Origin: Acidimicrobiales bacterium
GTDB lineage: Bacteria > Actinomycetota > Acidimicrobiia > Acidimicrobiales > JAKAVM01
Reading direction: 5' to 3'
DNA length: 5,678 nt
Assembly: GCA_027451785.1 (NCBI GenBank)
Contig: DAIDIS010000022.1
Span: forward strand, 1 to 5,678
Position numbers and translations under genes: made by a program. Under the pieces are notes generated by a model. The model had not been told where the DNA came from. It ran no database searches and worked only from the letters and a program-made list of their open reading frames with translations. Below, piece by piece: positions 1-4,639 of this stretch; position 1 is the first letter of the stretch; every line of letters starts with the position of its first letter.

Positions 1-119
1 CTTCCGGCCGGAATCGATCACCCTATGGGCAGCTTCCACCTTGTACTCGGTTGTGAACTTCCTTCTCGTTGGTGACACGTGTACATCTTTCCGCAAGTTG
101 GGACTTGCTAAGTAGATGT

Positions 120-132
120 CCACGAATCGTGG
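120..132. promoter_or_regulatory. 13-bp inverted repeat upstream of the response regulator gene
   Basis: CCACGA-A-TCGTGG has perfect 6-bp arms around one base and lies 41 bp before ATG 174. The position suits an operator or autoregulatory site. It is not the direct-repeat type expected for KdpE, so another dimeric regulator is equally possible. No convincing -35/-10 pair was found beside it. Confidence 0.35.
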
Positions 133-173
133 GGAAGCTCAATCGCCTCCCTGCAAATATCATGGTAGGCAAG

Positions 174-902
174 ATGTCAAAAGTTTTGGTCATTGACGAC
201 GACCCTTCCCTACTGAGAGCGCTGGGCCTGGCTCTGGGTGCTTCCGGGCATACGGTTATTGGGGCTTCCCTAGGGAACAACGGACTAGTGGAGATCGCTT
301 CCGCCGCCCCAGATGTCGTTGTTCTCGATCTTGGCCTTCCAGATATGGACGGGATCGAGGTGTGCCACCGCGTTCGTCAATTCAGCGACGTGCCCGTAAT
401 CGTGCTTTCAGCCGACGATGACGAAAAGAGGGTAGTAGCCGCTCTCGACAGCGGTGCTAATGACTACATCAGAAAGCCCTTTGGCATGGCCGAGCTTCAG
501 GCTCGAATTCGGGCATGCTTGCGTGATGTACCGGACGTACAAGCTGATCGCCACGATCCTGTGTCTGAAGTGCAGATCGGACGCCTATCACTCGATCTTG
601 TCAGGCACTCCGCCTACCTTTCCGGAGAACTCCTTGATCTGACATTCAAAGAGTTCGAAATAATTGCCTTCTTAGCCAGGAACGTCACCAAAACCGTGAC
701 GCACGAAATGCTGTTGAACGCCGTGTGGGGGAAAGGCTATGCGAGTGAATCTCAATACCTTCACTCCTATATTCACAGGCTAAGGAAGAAGATTGCCGGC
801 GCCGGGTCTCCGACGATCAGAACCCTTCCCGGAATCGGCTACGTACTGGAATTGCCCAATGAAGCCGCCACGGGCATCGAGAATAAAGCCTTCGCTCCTT
901 GA
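174..902 (+). CDS. kdpE: KdpE-like OmpR/PhoB-family response regulator
   Basis: Cytoplasmic DNA-binding response regulator of 242 residues, a normal length for the family. The receiver domain covers about residues 2-115: acidic pocket Asp8-Asp9-Asp10, phospho-acceptor Asp52 in LDLGLPDMDG, switch Ser79 and the conserved Lys101-Pro-Phe. A winged-helix effector domain (about 134-227) follows, with LTFKEFEIIAFL, a recognition-helix region SQYLHSYIHRLRKKI and the wing TLPGIGYVL. The SQYLHSYIHRLRKK segment resembles KdpE more than other OmpR-type regulators, and kdpF-kdpA lie in the same window. ATG 174 is chosen because the receiver fold begins at once and an AGG (167-169) lies 4 nt upstream; ATG 162 (four residues longer) is possible. 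The gene converges on the kinase instead of preceding or following it. The last ~15 residues lie beyond the conserved wing, within the 64-bp antisense overlap. Predicted role: activation of kdpFABC. The family is certain; the KdpE assignment rests on similarity and context. Confidence 0.88.
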   Translation: MSKVLVIDDDPSLLRALGLALGASGHTVIGASLGNNGLVEIASAAPDVVVLDLGLPDMDGIEVCHRVRQFSDVPVIVLSADDDEKRVVAALDSGANDYIRKPFGMAELQARIRACLRDVPDVQADRHDPVSEVQIGRLSLDLVRHSAYLSGELLDLTFKEFEIIAFLARNVTKTVTHEMLLNAVWGKGYASESQYLHSYIHRLRKKIAGAGSPTIRTLPGIGYVLELPNEAATGIENKAFAP

Positions 903-2443
903 AACCCGGCCTCCCTTGGGGGCGGGTCTTCGATCCATATTCGCTTGCCGTGTGCTTCGATAAAAGCCTTCGCGATACCAAGGCCCAGTCCTCCGCGGCC
1001 TCCAGCCTCTCTGGACTTAAACATCTCAAATATCGCCGAACGGTCCTCCAAAGGAACTCCGGGCCCTCCATCTTCAACGGATGCTACGACTTCCCGGGAC
1101 CCGGCAGCATGCCGGAAGGATATCCGCACCCTCGATCCCGATGGTGAATACCTGAGGGCGTTGTCAACGAGATTAACCAGGACCTGCGTAACCAAGACAC
1201 GGTCTACCTCCACCTTGGGCAGCCCAACGGGGATTTCAACCAGGATTCTTTCCCTAGCCGCTGACTCGGTAAAGATACTCAACGCACCGTCGGCGATGGT
1301 TGTCGCCGTAATCGCTTCCACGTTCAGCTTCAGCGAGCCCGACTGAATTCTCGTCATGTCCAAAATGTTCGAGACCAACCTTTCCAGACGATCGGCCTGT
1401 TGCTCAATCAGACCGAGAAGCTCTCGACGATTATCCGGCGATGGCGCCGAGCCCTCTTGGAGAAGTGACGTGGTTGCCACCTTAATCGTCGCCAACGGCG
1501 TCCTAAGGTCGTGTGAGACCGCGCCAACCATTGACCTCGACAGTTCTTCCATTCGTTCCAAGGTGCTTGCCGCGATGGCCATCTGGCTCTGTCGGTGGCG
1601 CTCAAGAGATATAGCAAAGAGGTTGGCGAAGACCTGGATCATCGGGTTTTCACGCTCATCGGTCTGCATGCCTTTTAGCGCCAAAATGCCGATCGGTCTC
1701 GTTTCAGTCGCCAAAGCAACCAACTCAAGACCACTTTCACCATTCACCCCGGTGTGCATCTTGAATGTCTGCCTTGAGGGATTTGCGATACTTTCCAGCT
1801 CCTCGGCCAGCAACGGCTCTCCCGAATGAGCGGCAACTTGAAGGCCGGACCCCTCCTCCCCCCCGATCTCAAATCTACCTAGGGTGGAGCGCCCCCCGGG
1901 GCCACCAGGCCCGTCGGTTCGGCTGGGCAATAGCAGTGCGACACTTCTCAACTCGAAAAGATTGCGAATCGCCTCCACAATCTCCTTTGCCATCTCCTCG
2001 GTAGAGACGTCCTTCATTAGAAGCTCAGAAGTTCCGAACACACGCCGCACAAAGTCCGATCTTCCTTGGGCAACACGCTTCGCCGAGTTCATCTTGTCGA
2101 CAACTCTGCTGACCACAACCATAACGACCGCATATACCCCAAGTGCGGCCCAATTCTCCCCCGCCCCCACCGACAACGTGTAATAAGGCTTGATGAAAAC
2201 GATGTCATAAGCCAAAAATCCGGCGACAGTAGCGACAAAGCCCGCTACGAATCCCCCTATCCCAGCCCCGACGACAACCGGTACCACCAGAACCAACGCA
2301 CAAGTTGCAACGCTCAGCTCGCTACGTAGCGGAAGCATCGCAAGTGAAAGTAGAGCGACCAATGCGACCGCCACTGCGACTCCCATGACCGTTGGCTTAC
2401 GGGCCATCTCTAGCGCCCGGTGGACAATCGACCGATCAGCCAA
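839..2443 (-). CDS. kdpD: KdpD-like membrane sensor histidine kinase lacking the N-terminal KdpD/USP region
   Basis: Inner-membrane histidine kinase of 534 residues, much shorter than E. coli KdpD (894). Residues 19-115 form a DUF4118-type membrane module of about four helices with the signature FIKPYYTLSV (83-92). Residues ~135-290 look like a GAF domain with a Gly-rich insertion at 178-200. The HisKA domain has phospho-acceptor His311 in SHDLRTP. The ATPase domain has an N box (Asn424, Asn428), G1 box DGGPG (458-462) and G2 box GGRGGLGLGIAKAF (481-494). The KdpD domain and USP domain that normally precede DUF4118 are absent, and an in-frame stop lies nine codons upstream of the start. The start is TTG 2443, supported by AAGAAGG 6 nt upstream; ATG 2407 (Met13) is the next option. 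It follows the TPP-enzyme gene by 50 bp, suggesting one transcript. The last 21 codons overlap kdpE antisense. Predicted partner: the regulator at 174-902. Confidence 0.88.
   Translation of the reverse strand: MADRSIVHRALEMARKPTVMGVAVAVALVALLSLAMLPLRSELSVATCALVLVVPVVVGAGIGGFVAGFVATVAGFLAYDIVFIKPYYTLSVGAGENWAALGVYAVVMVVVSRVVDKMNSAKRVAQGRSDFVRRVFGTSELLMKDVSTEEMAKEIVEAIRNLFELRSVALLLPSRTDGPGGPGGRSTLGRFEIGGEEGSGLQVAAHSGEPLLAEELESIANPSRQTFKMHTGVNGESGLELVALATETRPIGILALKGMQTDERENPMIQVFANLFAISLERHRQSQMAIAASTLERMEELSRSMVGAVSHDLRTPLATIKVATTSLLQEGSAPSPDNRRELLGLIEQQADRLERLVSNILDMTRIQSGSLKLNVEAITATTIADGALSIFTESAARERILVEIPVGLPKVEVDRVLVTQVLVNLVDNALRYSPSGSRVRISFRHAAGSREVVASVEDGGPGVPLEDRSAIFEMFKSREAGGRGGLGLGIAKAFIEAHGKRIWIEDPPPREAGFQGAKALFSMPVAASLGNSST
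904..927 (+). terminator. Possible terminator hairpin of the response regulator gene, inside the kinase coding sequence
   Basis: Directly after the TGA (900-902), ACCCG (904-908) pairs with CGGGT (923-927). After one G-G mismatch, CCTC (910-913) pairs with GGGG (918-921), including one G-T wobble, around the loop CCTT (914-917). Only TCTTC follows, not a T-run, so intrinsic termination would be weak. The stretch also encodes the kinase's C-terminal region on the other strand, so the structure may be incidental. Confidence 0.3.
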
Positions 2444-2449
2444 TCGACA

Positions 2450-2456
2450 CCTTCTT
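2450..2456 (-). promoter_or_regulatory. Ribosome binding site of the kinase gene
   Basis: On the minus strand this reads AAGAAGG and ends 6 nt before the TTG at 2443. This match decides for the rare TTG start over the unassisted ATG at 2407. Confidence 0.6.
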
Positions 2457-2493
2457 GTATTCCATCAAACTCAATCCCACCTTTCCAGCAAGC

Positions 2494-4185
2494 TCAACTC
2501 ATTACCGCATGTATCAGCTTTGGGCCATCCTCGGAGAGAGCACCGGCAAGTTCAGCGGCGAACGAACGCACATCATCTACCCTCTTTGCAGGGACTCCCA
2601 TACCTTTGGCAAGGCTTACGAAATCAATGCTTGGCCCTGCAATCGAAAGCATTTCGCGGGCCAGCTCGCCCGGCCCACCTGCGCCAACCCTGGCCAATTC
2701 AAAATTCAAAATCGCATACGACTGGTTGTCGAACACCACAGTTGTTACATCGAGGCTCTCTCGCGCCTGAGTCCAAAGTGCTTGCAGGGTGTACATGGCG
2801 CTTCCATCCGCTTCGAGACTCAGAACCTTCCGCCCAGGGCAAGCGAGTGCCGCTCCTGTTGCAACCGGCATGCCCTGTCCGATTGCCCCACCGGTCAGGC
2901 TCAACCAGTGATGGCGAGGAGCACCGGCGGTTGCGCTTGCCAAGAAAATCCCCGATGTATTGCTTTCATCCGAAACTATGGCGCCTTCCGGTAAAAGAGC
3001 ACCAATCACCGCCGCAATAGTTTGAGCATTCAGCGCGCCCGTAGCAATCTCGGCTCCCGCAGAGCTCGCGTCACCGGTAAAGGAGGCTACATTCTTGGCT
3101 GAGTTCCCGTTTGCGCCCCGTCCTGGTCGTCCACCGCAAACAATTTCAGCCAGCGCTTCAAGTGCTCCGACTACGTCTTCTTGTGGACCGGCCAGACGAT
3201 ATACCTCGCATCCTGGGGCCACAAGGCTGGAAGGAAGGTTTGGATACTTAAAAAAGGAGACAGGCGGCACTGCTCCAGCCAGCACCAAATGCTTCAGTCC
3301 CGAAAGTTGCGACAGGGCATGCTCCGGCAGATATCCCAGACGTTCGAGTTCGGGGATTCCGCCGCCGCGCTCAATTCGTGCCGGAAAGGTCTCGCATAGA
3401 ACTCGCGCTCCGATTGCTGATGCAATCGAAACAGCTGCCCGAATACCCTGACTCCCCAACCCTCGGCCACCCAAGAGAATCGCTGTCGGCTGACCGGATG
3501 CGATCAGCTTGGCAACCAACTCGGCGACTCCCGATTCAAACTCGCTCGACGATTCGCCTTGAACGGTCCGCTCATGAGCTGAGTCTTCACAGGCGCGCGC
3601 TTGATCCTTCACAACCGACCATGTCAGCTCTGCAGGAACCACCAAGGTAGCAACACCAGAAGGTGGGCCGCACGCAGCTTTCACAGCTGCGGCAGCGTCG
3701 CCCGCGAGATGCCGTGCCGAATGAGACTTGCGGTACCAAATGGAGACGGGCATTGCTAAGCCTTCTATATCGCAGGCAAGCGGCGGGTCATAATCCAAAT
3801 GCTCGGTGGCATGATCACCGACGATGTTCACAACCGGGGTATAAGCGCGCCTGGCATTGTGAAGGTTTGCTATTCCGTTTCCGAGACCGGGCCCGAGGTG
3901 TAAAAGACTGGCCGCTGGTTTGCCGGCCATCCTGCCATAACCATCGGCTGCGCCGGTTACCACTCCCTCAAACAGACCCAGAATCCCCCGCATCTCAGGC
4001 ACTCTGTCCAATGCCGCCACCAAGTGCATTTCGGAAGTTCCCGGATTCATGAAACAGTGATTCACCCCTGATGCCAGCAATCCGCGCAATAGAGCCTCGC
4101 CGCCAGAGTGTGCGTTCGTATCGGCACCATCACCGATGGATTCCGGCTTGCCCTCCCCTTCCCCCGCATCGGATTTAGTTATCAC
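2494..4185 (-). CDS. Thiamine-pyrophosphate-dependent enzyme, acetolactate synthase large subunit-like
   Basis: Predicted cytoplasmic 563-residue TPP enzyme of the acetolactate synthase/benzoylformate decarboxylase superfamily. The N-terminal pyrimidine-binding domain (about 28-190) has NPGTSE (47-52), the cofactor-activating Glu73 in LFEGVVTGAADGYGR and LLHLGPGLGNG (94-104). His96 aligns by eye with His70 of benzoylformate decarboxylase. A central domain spans ~215-350. The C-terminal diphosphate-binding domain has EADGS (458-462), an ADG variant of the GDG motif, with Asp460 and Asn487 as likely metal ligands. It resembles the IlvX-like proteins annotated as acetolactate synthase; substrate and product are unknown to me. 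GTG 4185 is the only usable start: no Met, Val or Leu codon occurs in residues 2-28, a stop lies six codons upstream, and AAGGGG sits 10 nt before it. The first 27 residues are a Gly/Asp/Glu/Ser-rich extension absent from typical relatives. It is divergent from kdpF-kdpA and heads the kinase operon. I see no regulatory ACT-type subunit nearby. Confidence 0.87.
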   Translation of the reverse strand: MITKSDAGEGEGKPESIGDGADTNAHSGGEALLRGLLASGVNHCFMNPGTSEMHLVAALDRVPEMRGILGLFEGVVTGAADGYGRMAGKPAASLLHLGPGLGNGIANLHNARRAYTPVVNIVGDHATEHLDYDPPLACDIEGLAMPVSIWYRKSHSARHLAGDAAAAVKAACGPPSGVATLVVPAELTWSVVKDQARACEDSAHERTVQGESSSEFESGVAELVAKLIASGQPTAILLGGRGLGSQGIRAAVSIASAIGARVLCETFPARIERGGGIPELERLGYLPEHALSQLSGLKHLVLAGAVPPVSFFKYPNLPSSLVAPGCEVYRLAGPQEDVVGALEALAEIVCGGRPGRGANGNSAKNVASFTGDASSAGAEIATGALNAQTIAAVIGALLPEGAIVSDESNTSGIFLASATAGAPRHHWLSLTGGAIGQGMPVATGAALACPGRKVLSLEADGSAMYTLQALWTQARESLDVTTVVFDNQSYAILNFELARVGAGGPGELAREMLSIAGPSIDFVSLAKGMGVPAKRVDDVRSFAAELAGALSEDGPKLIHAVMS

Positions 4186-4195
4186 TCGAACAAGA

Positions 4196-4201
4196 CCCCT
4201 T
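4196..4201 (-). promoter_or_regulatory. Ribosome binding site of the TPP-enzyme gene
   Basis: Reads AAGGGG on the minus strand, 10 nt before the GTG at 4185. It supports that start, which is also forced by an upstream in-frame TGA. Confidence 0.55.
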
Positions 4202-4222
4202 CACCTAGAGCTCCTACGGGTT

Positions 4223-4232
4223 CGAATATTCG
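4223..4232. repeat. Perfect 10-bp palindrome in the divergent region
   Basis: CGAATATTCG is fully self-complementary. It lies 37 bp upstream of the GTG of the TPP-enzyme gene and one base before TTGACT, a consensus-like -35 box on the plus strand. It overlaps the weak minus-strand -10 candidate TATTCG. A binding site for a dimeric regulator is a reasonable guess; no regulator can be named. Confidence 0.4.
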
Positions 4233-4318
4233 CTTGACTTCACGCAGCAACTCCACGCGAGTACTTGCCCGCCCAGACTATCCCGGTTAGGCGAATTCAG
4301 AGCATTTGGCCCCTCGAG

Positions 4319-4338
4319 ACGGTGACTCATTACGGTGA
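4319..4338 (+). promoter_or_regulatory. Tandem direct repeat ACGGTGA, candidate KdpE operator
   Basis: Two identical 7-bp copies (4319-4325 and 4332-4338) are separated by 6 bp, a 13-bp period. OmpR-family regulators such as KdpE bind direct repeats, usually with about 10-11 bp periodicity, so the spacing is not ideal. The position, 129 bp upstream of the first kdp-operon ORF, suits an activator site, although the second copy overlaps the TACGGT -10 candidate. Confidence 0.35.
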
Positions 4339-4341
4339 ATC

Positions 4342-4363
4342 CTCCTCGCTGTGAGCCGAGGAG
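4342..4363 (+). other. Hairpin with a 7-bp perfect stem upstream of the kdp operon
   Basis: CTCCTCG (4342-4348) pairs with CGAGGAG (4357-4363) around an 8-nt loop. The alternative pairing GTGAG (4351-4355) with CTCAC (4365-4369) is mutually exclusive, so two conformations are possible if this is transcribed. It has no following T-run and is not a typical terminator. It may be a leader-RNA element, an operator or chance. Confidence 0.35.
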
Positions 4364-4466
4364 CCTCACGCCTAGGCAAGTTCGATCACCTAGATTCCAG
4401 GAATTTTTTAGGAGCACCGGTTGCTTACGAGATCCTGTTGAGAGGCACGAGGTCCATGATTGCGCC

Positions 4467-4550
4467 ATGGCTGATCTTCTCGTCGTGCTGTTTATCGCAG
4501 GCTTCGCCCTGGCGATGCTCGGCCTTGTTTGGGCACTGGATCGCGTATGA
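4467..4550 (+). CDS. 27-residue single-pass membrane microprotein preceding KdpF
   Basis: Starts with ATG and encodes 27 residues. Residues 2-5 (ADLL) lead into an unbroken hydrophobic helix (about 4-23), and the protein ends with the charged tail LDRV (24-27). Its stop overlaps the kdpF start as ATGA, so the two are probably translationally coupled. A GAGG (4449-4452) lies 14 nt upstream, a long spacing. Similar tiny proteins with a hydrophobic helix and an L-(D/E)-R-(L/V) ending are, from memory, found before kdpF in other genomes, especially actinobacterial ones, and are often missed or left as hypothetical. It differs from KdpF, which ends in a Pro-Glu-aromatic motif. A lipid-like accessory subunit of the Kdp complex is the natural inference; no function is established by the sequence. 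Confidence 0.68.
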   Translation: MADLLVVLFIAGFALAMLGLVWALDRV

Positions 4551-4636
4551 CCGTTGTTCAGGCACTTCTTCTCGCTCTTTCCGTAGCGATGTTGCTTTAT
4601 ATCGGCGTCGCCATGTTCAAGCCGGAGTGGTTCTAA
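4547..4636 (+). CDS. kdpF: KdpF, small stabilising subunit of the K+-transporting ATPase
   Basis: A 29-residue membrane peptide. One hydrophobic helix (about residues 4-23) is followed by the terminal sequence MFKPEWF, matching the (R/K)PExF ending typical of KdpF. Length equals that of E. coli KdpF. KdpF is a single-helix subunit that stabilises the KdpFABC complex in the cytoplasmic membrane. The ATG shares four bases (ATGA) with the stop of the preceding microprotein gene, and the TAA is followed three bases later by the kdpA ATG, so all three are translated from one message. Only a weak GGA (4538-4540) lies before the ATG, which suggests dependence on coupling. Confidence 0.85.
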   Translation: MTVVQALLLALSVAMLLYIGVAMFKPEWF

Positions 4637-4639
4637 GCC

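Larger units (their letters stand above)
4186..4466. promoter_or_regulatory. Divergent control region between the TPP-enzyme/kinase operon and the kdp transport operon
   Basis: These 281 bases separate two divergent operons and must hold both promoters unless these lie further inside genes. Visible elements are a 10-bp palindrome (4223-4232), a direct repeat of ACGGTGA (4319-4325 and 4332-4338), a 7-bp-stem hairpin (4342-4363) and an 11-bp inverted repeat ATTCC-A-GGAAT (4394-4404). Promoter matches are weak. For kdp: TTGGCC (4306-4311) with TACGGT (4331-4336) at a 19-bp spacing, or TTGACT (4234-4239) without a good -10. For the minus strand: TTGCTG (4245-4250) and TATTCG (4223-4228) with a 16-bp spacing. 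No tRNA, small RNA or complete known riboswitch was recognised. Confidence 0.6.

Noticed and set aside
2..114. Open frame running in from the left edge and ending at TAG 112-114
   Set aside because: Thirty-seven codons with a partly hydrophobic product could be the tail of an upstream gene, but nothing is recognisable and another frame is also open from the edge (to 75), so it is not called.
69..173. N-terminal extension of the regulator from TTG 69
   Set aside because: The extra 35 residues precede a complete receiver domain, lack homology to the family, and would need an unsupported TTG start that spans the inverted repeat at 120-132.
796..805. Palindrome CCGGCGCCGG as a terminator for the kinase transcript
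   Set aside because: It codes for Ala-Gly-Ala in the regulator, has almost no loop for a stable hairpin, and the following minus-strand sequence is only modestly T-rich.
945..1829. Two plus-strand open frames (945-1346 and 1356-1829) opposite the kinase
   Set aside because: They are antisense to the conserved HisKA/HATPase and GAF coding frame, have no recognisable domain, and their composition (Ser/Arg/Pro-rich) is typical of a shadow frame.
2385..3020. Overlapping plus-strand frames of about 200 residues opposite the TPP enzyme
   Set aside because: The minus-strand frame carries the diphosphate-binding motif and conserved C-terminal domain over the same bases; the plus-strand products resemble nothing and lack Shine-Dalgarno sites.
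4211..4237. GGTTCGAAT resembling a tRNA T-loop
   Set aside because: The flanking bases do not form the 5-bp T-stem, and no acceptor, D or anticodon arms can be drawn on either strand.
4186..4466. Complete ydaO-type c-di-AMP riboswitch or TPP riboswitch
   Set aside because: Apart from GGTGAATC, the conserved ydaO blocks (such as the CCGUCAGCUAACC segment) are absent, and the TPP aptamer motifs CUGAGA and ACCUGAUCUGG are not present.
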